41,600 nucleotides of DNA. It comes from a virus. The notes below the pieces were generated by a model. It was not told the origin of the DNA, ran no database searches, and was given only the letters and a program-made list of their open reading frames with translations. A program made the position numbers and the translations under genes. Of the stretch, positions 6,030 to 14,607 are shown piece after piece (the stretch's first letter is position 1; each line of letters opens with the position of its first letter). The stretch covers positions 1 through 41,600 of the IMG/VR virus record IMGVR_UViG_3300009481_000030; one strand, 5' to 3'.

Positions 6030-6525
6030 ACACAGCAAAGCACCAGATTTTTTTGTTATCAAAGATACTAGAGAGCAAGAAGGGTATTACTTTGGTAAAT
6101 ACAACACCTGTGCAGGCATGGTCGAGAGAAAACTTGACACTGGAGACTACAGCATTGAAGGTCTTGAGGATAAGATATGCGTGGAAAGAAAAGGGTGTGT
6201 GGAAGAACTGGCTCAGAATCTAGGACAGAAAAAACATGCATTTTTAAACGAGGTGGAGAGAATGAAACCCTTTCCACATAAGTTTATGGTTCTTGAGTTC
6301 TCTTTGGAAGATTTGATTAATTTCCCTGAGAATTCAAGGATACCAGAAAAGAAAAAAGCTTCTGTAAAGATAACAGGAAAATATTTACTTAAGTGTTTAT
6401 TGGAATTCCAGCTTCATGACGGCATCCACGTCCTCTTTTGCGGCAACAAGCATAACGCTTTTTTAGCTGTCAGCAGTATTTTCAAAAGAGTGAACGAGAT
6501 GTATACCACAGGGAGAAAAAAATGA
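6022..6525 (+). CDS. ERCC4 (XPF-type) nuclease domain protein
   Basis: A 167-residue protein with the XPF/ERCC4 nuclease signature: DTREQ at residues 15-19, LDTGDYSIEG around G41-D42 and VERKG with E55-R56-K57. In the family the ERK motif is usually followed by an aspartate three residues later; here that position is E61. The fold is a metal-dependent endonuclease acting on branched or structured DNA. It has no helicase or obvious HhH2 domain, so it is a minimal nuclease. GAGGAG precedes the start, and it overlaps the HNH gene by eight bases and the next gene by four. A plausible role is resolving branched phage DNA before packaging. Confidence 0.82.
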   Translation: MVKHSKAPDFFVIKDTREQEGYYFGKYNTCAGMVERKLDTGDYSIEGLEDKICVERKGCVEELAQNLGQKKHAFLNEVERMKPFPHKFMVLEFSLEDLINFPENSRIPEKKKASVKITGKYLLKCLLEFQLHDGIHVLFCGNKHNAFLAVSSIFKRVNEMYTTGRKK

Positions 6526-7169
6526 CAGACCCAACTGGGGAAGTTCATTCTTATGGGGTAGACATTGCTAATAGGGAAATATATCTACACGGACAGCATG
6601 GAGCATTTGAGGAAGATCCGGGTGTTGATTACCGGATGGCCTCTACGTTCATAAAAAATATAAGACATCTAGACGCCAAAACCCATAGTTCTATATTGAT
6701 TCATATGCACAGCATAGGGGGCAATTGGAATGACGGCATGGCTATTTATGATGCCATATCTATGTGTCGCTCATACGTGACCATTCTCGCTTATGGACAA
6801 GCCGAGTCTATGAGCAGTATAATTCTACAAGCTGCCGATGAGCGAATTATGACACCTAACTCGTATTTTATGTGCCACTTTGGGTCAAGCGGTATGGTGG
6901 GCGATTATCAAAGCGTCCAGAATGCGGTCAAGTTTGAGCAGTCCATGACAGACGCGATGCTTGAGATATATACCGAACAGTGCGTAAACGGAAAATTTTT
7001 CAAGGAGCACTATAAAACAGTAACCCCCGAAAAAGTCAAGGGCTTTATACGGAGAAAAATCTCCGCAGGGGATTGGTATCTAAACGCTCACGAGTCAGTC
7101 TACTACGGGTTTGCTGACGGAGTAGTAACAAGCAAGAAGTTTGGTAACGGACATATCACGAGAAGATGA
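6522..7169 (+). CDS. ClpP-like serine protease (S14 family)
   Basis: A 215-residue ClpP-fold protease. The pattern SIGGNWNDGMAIYDAI matches the ClpP oxyanion strand, GQAESMSSIIL gives nucleophile S96, FMCHFGSSG gives H119, and GDWYLNAHESVYYGFAD gives D184, so the S-H-D triad is intact. Phage ClpP-like proteins often act as head maturation proteases. Here, however, a separate prohead protease is fused to the scaffold at 11463, so this one may have another target. It overlaps the ERCC4 gene (ATGA) and the terminase gene by four bases each. Confidence 0.85.
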   Translation: MTDPTGEVHSYGVDIANREIYLHGQHGAFEEDPGVDYRMASTFIKNIRHLDAKTHSSILIHMHSIGGNWNDGMAIYDAISMCRSYVTILAYGQAESMSSIILQAADERIMTPNSYFMCHFGSSGMVGDYQSVQNAVKFEQSMTDAMLEIYTEQCVNGKFFKEHYKTVTPEKVKGFIRRKISAGDWYLNAHESVYYGFADGVVTSKKFGNGHITRR

Positions 7170-9148
7170 ACAAAGTAAAAAAAATAGATGAAGCTTGGCT
7201 AGGAATTGATATACCAGACAAGGACATATTCAATCCATCCCAAATGCTGAAAGCCTCGGAAGATGACTTCCACCTAAAGCTTACTTGGTTGATGACACAG
7301 CCAGAGTACTTTTCTTTTTTGTGTAAGGAAATCCTAAACATACACCTTCTTCCATCACAGGCTTGGATGCTTAAGGAGATGTGGGGTAGGAAATTCCCTA
7401 TGCTGATAGCAAGTCGTGGGTTTGGTAAGTCTTTCATACTTTCTTTATACGCTATACTCAGGGCGCTGCTACTACCTAGGAGAAAAGTAGTTGTCGTTGG
7501 TGCTGCCTTTCGCCAGTCCAAAGTTCTGTTTGAATATATGGAGACAATATGGCGAGACGCTCCCATGCTTAGAGACATATGTGATAATAACAGTGGGCCG
7601 AGAAGAGATGTTGACAGATGCGTCATGCGGATTAACGAAAGCACCGTTACATGTCTACCTCTTGGCGATGGGCAGAAAATCAGAGGCCAGCGAGCCAATG
7701 ATATTATTTCTGATGAATTTGCTTCCATCCCCAGAGATATTTTCGAGAATGTCGTCGCTGGTTTTGCCGCAGTAAGCGCCGACCCCGTTGAAAATGTTAA
7801 GAGGCTTGCGGCAGAAAAGAGAGCTGCCGAATTGGGGGTCTCTACTCCACAGGCTGAGTCCGAAGAGGTCGAGGGTAAGGATAACCAGATTATATTATCG
7901 GGTACTGCGTACTACGACTTTAACCATTTCGCTACCTACTGGAAAAAGTGGAAGTCTATTATTAAAAGTCGGGGATCGAGGGCTAGACTTAGAGAAGTTT
8001 TTGGTGGCGAAGACGCCCCAGAGAATTTCGACTGGACACAATACTCCATAATTAGAATACCCTATGAGCTTCTGCCAGAAGGATTTATGGATGCTGACCA
8101 AGTTGCAAGATCCAAGGCCACAGTTCACACCGGTATATACCAGATGGAGTTTGGGGCGTGCTTTACCAGAGACTCTCAAGGGTTCTTTAAAAGATCTCTA
8201 ATAGAGTCCTGCGTAGTGTCTAAAGAAAACACAATCAAAGACAGCTTGGGCGGTGAAATAGATTTTGAAGCTACGCTAATTGGTGACCCGAACAAGAAAT
8301 ATATTTTTGGTGTTGACCCCGCTTCGGAGGTTGACAACTTTAGTATAGTGGTACTTGAAGCCAATCCAGATCACCGCAGGATAGTCCATTGCTGGACAAC
8401 AACCAGATCAGAACACAAAGAAAAGGTCAAGAAAGGCCTATCCAGAGAAACAGATTTCTACGCCTATTGCGCCAGAAAAATCAGAGATCTCATGAAGCTA
8501 TTTCCCTGTATCCATATAGCGATGGACGCTCAGGGTGGAGGTATAGCTGTTATGGAATCCTTACATGATAACGACAAGATACAAGAGGGAGAGTTGGCGA
8601 TTTGGCCAGTTATAGATGACGACAAACCAAAAGATACAGACGATGAGAGGGGTCTTCACATATTAGAAATGTGTCAGTTTGCTAAATATGAGTGGTTGGC
8701 GGAGTCAAATCATGGCATGAGAAAAGATTTTGAGGATAAGGTTCTCATATTTCCATTCTTTGACGCTATCACACTCGGGTTATCCACATCAGATGATGCG
8801 ATAAAGGGAAGGATGTTTGACACTCTCGAAGAGTGTGTTATGGATATTGAGGAGCTGAAGGACGAACTGTCCATGATTCAGATAACACAGACAGCAAACG
8901 GCAGAGATAGATGGGACACCCCAGAGGTTATTGTCGGAGCTGGCAAGAAAAGCAAGATGAGAAAAGACCGTTATTCAGCACTGCTCATGGCCAATATGGC
9001 GGCAAGGGTATTACAGAGAACACCAGCCCCACAAGAGTATAGATTCTACGGCGGGTTTGCTACCGATGGGGGCTTTAGACAAAAAAGTAACGAAGAGCCT
9101 TACTCTGGTCCTAGCTGGTTTACGGACAACATGAAGGATATTTATTAA
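7166..9148 (+). CDS. terL: Terminase large subunit
   Basis: The DNA packaging motor and end-cleaving nuclease, 660 residues. The ATPase Walker A motif is SRGFGKS at residues 83-89. Walker B with the catalytic glutamate is DIISDEF, with D183 and E184. The C-terminal RNase H-like nuclease begins at YIFGVDPASE with D384, and a further acidic residue D454 lies in HIAMDAQGGG. The length is typical of T4-gp17-like large terminases. Translation is coupled to the upstream protease gene by ATGA. It ends the first rightward unit; a late-type promoter follows at once. Confidence 0.95.
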   Translation: MNKVKKIDEAWLGIDIPDKDIFNPSQMLKASEDDFHLKLTWLMTQPEYFSFLCKEILNIHLLPSQAWMLKEMWGRKFPMLIASRGFGKSFILSLYAILRALLLPRRKVVVVGAAFRQSKVLFEYMETIWRDAPMLRDICDNNSGPRRDVDRCVMRINESTVTCLPLGDGQKIRGQRANDIISDEFASIPRDIFENVVAGFAAVSADPVENVKRLAAEKRAAELGVSTPQAESEEVEGKDNQIILSGTAYYDFNHFATYWKKWKSIIKSRGSRARLREVFGGEDAPENFDWTQYSIIRIPYELLPEGFMDADQVARSKATVHTGIYQMEFGACFTRDSQGFFKRSLIESCVVSKENTIKDSLGGEIDFEATLIGDPNKKYIFGVDPASEVDNFSIVVLEANPDHRRIVHCWTTTRSEHKEKVKKGLSRETDFYAYCARKIRDLMKLFPCIHIAMDAQGGGIAVMESLHDNDKIQEGELAIWPVIDDDKPKDTDDERGLHILEMCQFAKYEWLAESNHGMRKDFEDKVLIFPFFDAITLGLSTSDDAIKGRMFDTLEECVMDIEELKDELSMIQITQTANGRDRWDTPEVIVGAGKKSKMRKDRYSALLMANMAARVLQRTPAPQEYRFYGGFATDGGFRQKSNEEPYSGPSWFTDNMKDIY

Positions 9149-9150
9149 CT

Positions 9151-9160
9151 TGTGTATAAT
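9151..9160 (+). promoter_or_regulatory. Late-type promoter L2 (-10 only)
   Basis: TGTGTATAAT followed by CCTATAGAAA, in the 64-base gap before the portal gene. No TTGACA box is present upstream. The downstream CTATAG element also follows site L4, so it may mark the transcription start region. Confidence 0.68.
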
Positions 9161-9212
9161 CCTATAGAAACAATCCAATTACATTCCAACTCAATTGATT
9201 GAAAGATAAAAA

Positions 9213-11423
9213 ATGAGCGACAACAATAACTTTATCACTTGGGACGACAACGACCCAGACAGCAAGGCCACTGCTTTTTCGCGGTTTTCCGACAGTATTG
9301 ATTCATACAGTGGTCTGTCTAAGTCTACAGGCGGTCATTATAGGAATTTCGTAGATATTGAGCCAAATAGGTCTGTTAGACCCGGATTTACTAGTCAGGA
9401 TTACTATGCCTTCAGGCCAACAGAGGATGTCCCCAGCCAGCAGCGTAAAGCAATCAAGATGTGCATGGACGCATACGAAAAGGTTGGAATAATAAGAAAC
9501 ATTATTGACCTTATGGGAGATTTTGGTAGTCAAGGCATTAACCTTATACACCCCAGCAAGAGTGTTGAAAAGTTTTACCAGCAGTGGTTTAATAAGATTA
9601 ACGGAAAGGAGAGATCGGAGAGGTTTCTCAACAACTTGTATAAAACAGGGAATGTAATTTTATATCGCAGCAACGCAAACATCACCCCTGAATTAAGCAA
9701 GTATATGAAGTCACTTGCCAACGACATCAAGGTAGATGTTCCTAATCTAGAGAGAAACGTCATTCCGTGGAGATATAACTTCTTTAATCCCACGACAGTA
9801 AAGATGCAAGATGGAGGCTTATCTCTATTCTTGGGGCGAAAAGCTCTCACCATTTCAGCAACCAGCTTTCACGACAACTTTAAGAACGGACAGATACCAT
9901 CGGATGTATTAGAAACTCTACCCCCCAACGTCAAGCGGAGCATCAAGAGGGGTGACAGGGAGATCCCCCTAGACCCAGAGCGGATTTCAGTTTTTCACTA
10001 TAAGAAAGATGACTGGAAACAGTGGGCCAACCCCATGATATTCGCTATACTTGATGATATTATCATGCTTGAAAAGATGAGATTGGCAGATTTATCAGCT
10101 TTAGATGGTGCCATTTCTAATATTAGACTATGGACTCTTGGTAGTTTAGATCATAAAATCCTACCAAATAAAGCTGCTATCAATAAGCTTAGAGACATCC
10201 TGTCTAGCAATGTTGGGGGCGGGACTATGGAGCTTGTTTGGGGGCCTGAGCTTAGCTATACAGAGTCTAATAGTCAGGTATATAAATTCCTAGGTTCTGA
10301 AAAGTATACATCGGTTCTCAATAGTATATATGCTGGCCTTGGCGTCCCCCCCACCTTAACGGGTATGGCCAATAACGGAGGCGGCTTCACTAATAACTTT
10401 ATATCTCTAAAAACACTGGTAGAGCGATTGCAGTATGGCAGAGATCTATTGTTACAATTCTGGAAGAAAGAGATCGAAATAGTCAGGAAGGCCATGGGCT
10501 TTCGTTATGGTGCCCATGTTCATTTTGACCAGATGAGCCTATCTGATGAGTCCGCTGAGAAAAATCTACTTATCCAGCTTGCGGATAGAGACATTATCAG
10601 CCATGAAACTATCCTTGAGAGATTTAAGGAAATACCAGACGTGGAGAAAATTAGGCTCAAACGGGAAGTCAAAGAAAGAGACAAGGATGGATCACCAGAC
10701 AAAGCTGGCCCTTACCACAACCCCCAACACGAGAATGACCTAGAGAAGATCGCCTTGCAGTCTGGAAAGGTTAAGCCTCAAGACGTTGGTGTTGACTCTA
10801 CTGTTCCTGACGACGTAATGTTCCCACAAAAGCAGGAGGGTCCGGGGTTTAAGGGTGACAAGAAAGCACCCAAGGATAAAAAAGATAATGGCAGACCTCC
10901 CCTCAAGCAGGATGACGGACCAAGAAAGAAGCGGACTGAAACTCCCAAATCTAAGCCGGGGCTTGCTGAAACCATCGTATGGGCTGAGGCGGCTTGGAAC
11001 GAGGTGTCATCTGTAGTCAACAATGCTTTCCTAAGCATCAAGGGAAAGAAAAATCTAAGACAGCTCACTAAGGCGGATGTGTCTGATCTGGAAAAGGTCA
11101 AACTGGATGTATTTACAAATATACCAACTATGGAAAAGGTGAGCGACGACACCGTGTATAAGATATTATCTCAAGATCTAAAGGCTCCACAGGATTTTAG
11201 CGAAGTTCTTGTGTCTCACGAGGTGAGTCCCGAAAGCATGAGCATAGACAACTACAGGAGAAATATAGTTGGTCTGTATGTTGAGTACGTTAGCCAATCA
11301 GACTTTAAGTATAGAGACCCCAAGACTGGGGAAATATACTATTTCGAGAGACGTGGCGTGTATAAAAAGAATGGAAGAACACTAGTCTTTGTGTCTAAAA
11401 GTGATGTTAAAACCAATAATTAA
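9213..11423 (+). CDS. Portal protein
   Basis: A 736-residue protein immediately after the large terminase, with the usual portal pattern: GIIRNIIDLMGDFGSQGINL in the wing/stem region, SVLNSIYAGLGVPPTLTGM and GFTNNFISLKTLVERLQYGR. It forms the dodecameric vertex ring through which DNA enters. An unusual extension runs from about residue 500: a lysine/proline-rich linker (GDKKAPKDKKDNGRPPLKQD) and then a folded C-terminal segment with DPKTGEIYYFERRGVYKKNG. This may contact DNA or scaffold. The ribosome site (GAAAGA) is modest. Confidence 0.85.
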   Translation: MSDNNNFITWDDNDPDSKATAFSRFSDSIDSYSGLSKSTGGHYRNFVDIEPNRSVRPGFTSQDYYAFRPTEDVPSQQRKAIKMCMDAYEKVGIIRNIIDLMGDFGSQGINLIHPSKSVEKFYQQWFNKINGKERSERFLNNLYKTGNVILYRSNANITPELSKYMKSLANDIKVDVPNLERNVIPWRYNFFNPTTVKMQDGGLSLFLGRKALTISATSFHDNFKNGQIPSDVLETLPPNVKRSIKRGDREIPLDPERISVFHYKKDDWKQWANPMIFAILDDIIMLEKMRLADLSALDGAISNIRLWTLGSLDHKILPNKAAINKLRDILSSNVGGGTMELVWGPELSYTESNSQVYKFLGSEKYTSVLNSIYAGLGVPPTLTGMANNGGGFTNNFISLKTLVERLQYGRDLLLQFWKKEIEIVRKAMGFRYGAHVHFDQMSLSDESAEKNLLIQLADRDIISHETILERFKEIPDVEKIRLKREVKERDKDGSPDKAGPYHNPQHENDLEKIALQSGKVKPQDVGVDSTVPDDVMFPQKQEGPGFKGDKKAPKDKKDNGRPPLKQDDGPRKKRTETPKSKPGLAETIVWAEAAWNEVSSVVNNAFLSIKGKKNLRQLTKADVSDLEKVKLDVFTNIPTMEKVSDDTVYKILSQDLKAPQDFSEVLVSHEVSPESMSIDNYRRNIVGLYVEYVSQSDFKYRDPKTGEIYYFERRGVYKKNGRTLVFVSKSDVKTNN

Positions 11424-11430
11424 AAAAAAT

Positions 11431-11440
11431 TGTGTATATT
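11431..11440 (+). promoter_or_regulatory. Late-type promoter L3 (-10 only)
   Basis: TGTGTATATT in the 39-base gap before the protease/scaffold gene, preceded by an A-run and not by a TTGACA box. It is the shortest gap that carries the motif. Confidence 0.6.
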
Positions 11441-11462
11441 CTCTTAGGAGAGGTAAGACACC

Positions 11463-12953
11463 ATGAAAATATACAAACAAGAACAGTTAGACGGAATTTC
11501 TAATCTAATAGAATCCAAGTCGTCTGTTGCTTATTGTGCTCCAGCCTCAGTGGTTTCAAAAGAAGCTAGTGAAGACTTGGCACTTGCCAGCGACAACCCG
11601 ACGATCAAGAAGTTATTAGCTCAAAGTAATCCAGATCAGATAGACCTATTTTACCTCGAATCCGTTTTGGTCTCCACTGGATGGAATAAGAATGATGACG
11701 TTTTTGACATTGGAGAGACTTGGGCTGCTAGGAATACGCCAGAAGATAAACAATTCAATTTCATGCACAATGAGAATGATATTATCGGGCACATTACGGG
11801 TAGTTACATACTAGATAAAGAAGGAAATAGAATTTCTGGTGATAGCGAAGAGGCTCCTACAAGCTTTGATATTATCACAGAAGCTGTACTCTACAATAGC
11901 TGGACTGATCCTGAAAATAGAGAAAGAATGGGACAGATTATTGCGGAGATCGAAGAGGGAAAATGGTTTGTATCCATGGAGTGCTTATTTGCGGGTTTTG
12001 ATTACGCTCTCGTAGACCCCAAGGGCAAGTCAAAACTATTAGCAAGAGATGAATCGTCAGCATTTCTTACTAAGCATCTAAGGGCTTATGGCGGAACCGG
12101 AGAGTACGAGGGCTATAAAATTGGTAGGGCTTTAAAACAAATTTCTTTTTCTGGCAAGGGGCTAGTCTCCAAACCAGCAAACCCTAGAAGTATCATTTTA
12201 AACTCTAGCAGAGCCTTTCAAGTTAACGAGAGTGACATTATCACTAGTATTTCAATAGGAGATGTTCAAATGTCCGATAATAATCTTTTAGAGAAGCAGG
12301 TTGCAGACCTTCAGTCTGAACTCGCCGCAGCTAAAGAACAAAATGAAGCGATGAAGCAGAATATCGAAGCCGCAAAAGATAAAGAATTTGCTGCTACGGT
12401 TGAAGCTTTTGAAGCAGAAGTAAAGGAGAAGAGTGGAGCCATTGCTGAACTTGAAGAAACCATCAAGTCTACACAGGCAACCATTGCCGAGTTGGAAGAT
12501 TCTCTTGCCAAAAAGACAGACGAGTTAGTAGAAGCCCAACAAGCCGTTTCTGACATGAAGCAAGCAGAAAGAGACCGTGGTCGTCTTTCAAGCTTGGTGG
12601 AAGCTGGTTTTGATGAAGCCGAAGCTCAAGATTCACTGTCTCTTTACGAAGCTCTTGACGACGATGCTTTTGAAGCTATCGTGGCCAAGTGGTTCGACAA
12701 GAAGAAGAAGAAGAAGGACGAAGAAAAAGAGAAGGATGAAGATGCTAAGGCAGAAACATCCGAAGAAGACGAAACCCCAGTCGCTGAAGAGGCTACGGAA
12801 GAAACCGAAGCAGAAGAAGTTACTGAGGAATTGTTTGATGAGGTGGAATCAACTGAGGCTACTCTTGTCGATGCCTCTGATGAACAGGACGAGCTTTCCG
12901 CAACGCGAGCAAGCGTAGCAGAATGGCTTACAGAAAATGTTTTGGGCAAGTAA
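11463..12953 (+). CDS. Prohead protease-scaffold fusion
   Basis: A 496-residue two-part protein. Residues 1 to about 260 resemble a herpes-assemblin-fold prohead protease: H102 in FNFMHNENDIIG and S171 in KWFVSMECLF are the likely His/Ser pair, and ISFSGKGLVSKPANPRS is a typical end of the domain. From about residue 270 the protein is a long coiled coil rich in Q, E, A and L (EKQVADLQSELAAAKEQ), then a lysine cluster and a strongly acidic tail, typical of a scaffold. GGAGAGG precedes the start. The fused layout is like lambda gpC, in which the scaffold is also made alone from an internal start. Confidence 0.8.
   Translation: MKIYKQEQLDGISNLIESKSSVAYCAPASVVSKEASEDLALASDNPTIKKLLAQSNPDQIDLFYLESVLVSTGWNKNDDVFDIGETWAARNTPEDKQFNFMHNENDIIGHITGSYILDKEGNRISGDSEEAPTSFDIITEAVLYNSWTDPENRERMGQIIAEIEEGKWFVSMECLFAGFDYALVDPKGKSKLLARDESSAFLTKHLRAYGGTGEYEGYKIGRALKQISFSGKGLVSKPANPRSIILNSSRAFQVNESDIITSISIGDVQMSDNNLLEKQVADLQSELAAAKEQNEAMKQNIEAAKDKEFAATVEAFEAEVKEKSGAIAELEETIKSTQATIAELEDSLAKKTDELVEAQQAVSDMKQAERDRGRLSSLVEAGFDEAEAQDSLSLYEALDDDAFEAIVAKWFDKKKKKKDEEKEKDEDAKAETSEEDETPVAEEATEETEAEEVTEELFDEVESTEATLVDASDEQDELSATRASVAEWLTENVLGK
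12270..12953 (+). CDS. Scaffold protein from an internal in-frame start
   Basis: An in-frame ATG at codon 270 of the fusion gene is preceded by ATAGGAG eight bases upstream, a good ribosome site inside a coding region. The product would be 227 residues, starting MSDNNLLEKQVADLQ. MSDNN also begins the portal protein and looks like a genuine N-terminus. The start falls at the junction between the protease domain and the coiled coil. By analogy with lambda C/Nu3 it would make free scaffold in excess over protease. Not proven by sequence alone. Confidence 0.55.
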   Translation: MSDNNLLEKQVADLQSELAAAKEQNEAMKQNIEAAKDKEFAATVEAFEAEVKEKSGAIAELEETIKSTQATIAELEDSLAKKTDELVEAQQAVSDMKQAERDRGRLSSLVEAGFDEAEAQDSLSLYEALDDDAFEAIVAKWFDKKKKKKDEEKEKDEDAKAETSEEDETPVAEEATEETEAEEVTEELFDEVESTEATLVDASDEQDELSATRASVAEWLTENVLGK

Positions 12954-12982
12954 ATCATTAAACAAGAACAGGAGATAACACA

Positions 12983-13453
12983 ATGGCTCTAAAAGCAGAT
13001 AGATTAGAACTCCAAACGGATATTAGCTTTTTCTATAATGACACAGCTACTACTCGTGGTGGAGTTGTTGTCCACGGTTCTACGGCTGGCTCAGGCGCAG
13101 CTATGGATCAGGGTGTCAACTTAGTAGAAGAGAAAGCCGCAACCGCTAGCGATACGGTAGTGGGCATTCTCCTCAATGATGTTGTTAATAAAGACCTTAC
13201 CAGAACTCACCTTAATTTCCATAAGGATGAGGTTCAGAAGGGTGGAAAAGTTACCATTCTTCGTAAAGGCTACGTTGTAACTAACAGAATTACAGGCACA
13301 CCATCGGCTGGTGACCCAGCTTATGCATGTCACGTCACTGACGGTAATATCCGCAAGGATTCTCCCGGCAGTTCGGGTAACCTTCTGGTTGGCAGATTCC
13401 TCTCGTCTGAAGACGAAGATGGTTATGCCAAGGTCGAAATTAACGTACCCTAA
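12983..13453 (+). CDS. Probable capsid decoration protein
   Basis: A 156-residue protein between the scaffold and major capsid genes, the standard place for a head decoration or stabilisation protein. It starts MALKADRLELQTDISFF and has a beta-rich, glycine-rich pattern including VVGILLNDVV, GGKVTILRKGYVV and NLLVGRFLS. This resembles small trimeric decoration proteins (gpD/DUF2190-like: 'G..T..V..G.v'). A strong AGGAG site precedes it. The role is inferred from position and composition. Confidence 0.65.
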   Translation: MALKADRLELQTDISFFYNDTATTRGGVVVHGSTAGSGAAMDQGVNLVEEKAATASDTVVGILLNDVVNKDLTRTHLNFHKDEVQKGGKVTILRKGYVVTNRITGTPSAGDPAYACHVTDGNIRKDSPGSSGNLLVGRFLSSEDEDGYAKVEINVP

Positions 13454-13482
13454 GAGTACCTAAACATAAAAGGAGATAAACA

Positions 13483-14490
13483 ATGCCTACGAATAATAGA
13501 CCTAGTGACGAATTCATCGCTCTACTCCGCCAAACCGGTGATAGCGATGTTAGTGTGGCAACCGCCGCACAGAGAGAGTTCGCAAAGGCTTTAGAAATGC
13601 CTTTACGAAAAGGAGTTTTGGTTGGTAATATCCTTGGTAACATTTTTGAGACAATCAATGTGGAACCGGGAAGTACAACTGAATTTCCGTTAGATTTGAT
13701 TTCACCGGGACTCGAAGGTGAGCACATTGCTTACACGAACCCCGGACACGGTAGAATTCCAGAACGTAGCGTCGAAGGCGATTACGTCATGATTCCCACC
13801 TATAGTATCGCATCCTCAATTGACTACTTGCTCCGCTATGCACGCGAAGCTCGCTGGGATATTGTTGGTCGAGCTATGCAGGTTATGGAAGCTGGCTTCG
13901 TCAAGAAGATGAACGACGACGGATGGCACACTGTGCTGGCCGCTGGCGTTGACCGCAACATTCTGGTTTATGACGCCGACGCAACTGCGGGTATGTTCTC
14001 TAAGAGACTTGTTTCTCTTATGCAGACCGTTATGCGACGTAACTCTGGTGGCAACAGCGCTTCCGCTGGCCGTGGTCGCCTCACTGATCTCTACGTTAGT
14101 CCAGAAGCGTTGGAAGATGTACGCAACTGGGGTATGGATCAGATCGACGAAGTGACTCGCCGTGAGATTTACACCGCTAACGAAGGTGGAGCACCTATCA
14201 CCAGAATCTTTGGTGTAAACCTGCACGACCTTGACGAGCTTGGAGAAGGTCAAGAATATCAAGACTTCTTCACAAACGAACTGGGCGGTGCCGTTCAGAG
14301 TGCCGACAAAGAACTTGTCGTAGGACTCGATCAGTCATCCAATGACAGTTTCGTTATGCCCGTCAAACAGGCCCTCCAAGTCTTTGAAGACCCAGCTCTT
14401 CACAGACAGCAGAGAGCAGGTTTTTACGGTTGGGCTGAGCTTGGTTTTGGTGTTCTGGACAATAGACGAGTCATTCTTGGCTCATTCTAG
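13483..14490 (+). CDS. Major capsid protein
   Basis: A 335-residue protein with the strongest ribosome site of the region (AAAAGGAGATAAACA). Its codons are more GC-rich and regular than its neighbours, as expected of a very highly expressed gene. Patterns such as NVEPGSTTEFPLDLISPG, VMIPTYSIASSIDYLLRYAR, GRLTDLYVSPEALEDVRNW and RAGFYGWAELGFGVLDNRRV fit an HK97-fold capsid protein with E-loop, spine helix and A-domain. It lies after the scaffold and decoration genes and before a strong terminator. The family assignment is from overall pattern and context. Confidence 0.88.
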   Translation: MPTNNRPSDEFIALLRQTGDSDVSVATAAQREFAKALEMPLRKGVLVGNILGNIFETINVEPGSTTEFPLDLISPGLEGEHIAYTNPGHGRIPERSVEGDYVMIPTYSIASSIDYLLRYAREARWDIVGRAMQVMEAGFVKKMNDDGWHTVLAAGVDRNILVYDADATAGMFSKRLVSLMQTVMRRNSGGNSASAGRGRLTDLYVSPEALEDVRNWGMDQIDEVTRREIYTANEGGAPITRIFGVNLHDLDELGEGQEYQDFFTNELGGAVQSADKELVVGLDQSSNDSFVMPVKQALQVFEDPALHRQQRAGFYGWAELGFGVLDNRRVILGSF

Positions 14491-14517
14491 TCCCTAGCTC
14501 CAACTACACCCGCCTTG

Positions 14518-14553
14518 GAGCCACCTCCATTTACTTGGGGGTGGCTCTTTTTT
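14518..14553 (+). terminator. Rho-independent terminator after the capsid gene
   Basis: An 11-bp stem, GAGCCACCTCC (14518-14528) with GGGGGTGGCTC (14537-14547, one G-T wobble), an eight-base loop and six T. It closes the portal-to-capsid unit. The next late-type promoter begins one base after the T run. Confidence 0.92.
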
Positions 14554-14554
14554 A

Positions 14555-14564
14555 TGTGTATATA
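14555..14564 (+). promoter_or_regulatory. Late-type promoter L4 (-10 only)
   Basis: TGTGTATATA followed by ACTATAGAAC, directly after the terminator. It restarts transcription for the fibre region. The CTATAG sequence downstream matches that at site L2. Confidence 0.65.
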
Positions 14565-14607
14565 ACTATAGAACGTGTTCTTTTAGGATTACATATAGGA
14601 GACAATA

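Noticed and set aside
11151-11375. GTGTATAA matches inside the portal gene as further late promoters
   Set aside because: They encode Val-Tyr-Lys codons within an intact reading frame and are not followed by a gene start.
12577-12918. Plus-strand frame of 113 codons with K/R clusters overlapping the scaffold
   Set aside because: It is an out-of-frame shadow of the lysine- and glutamate-rich scaffold tail and has no ribosome site of its own.
13816-14262. Minus-strand frame of 148 codons in the capsid gene
   Set aside because: Antisense to a highly expressed gene with biased codons, which leave few stops on the other strand; no start signals.
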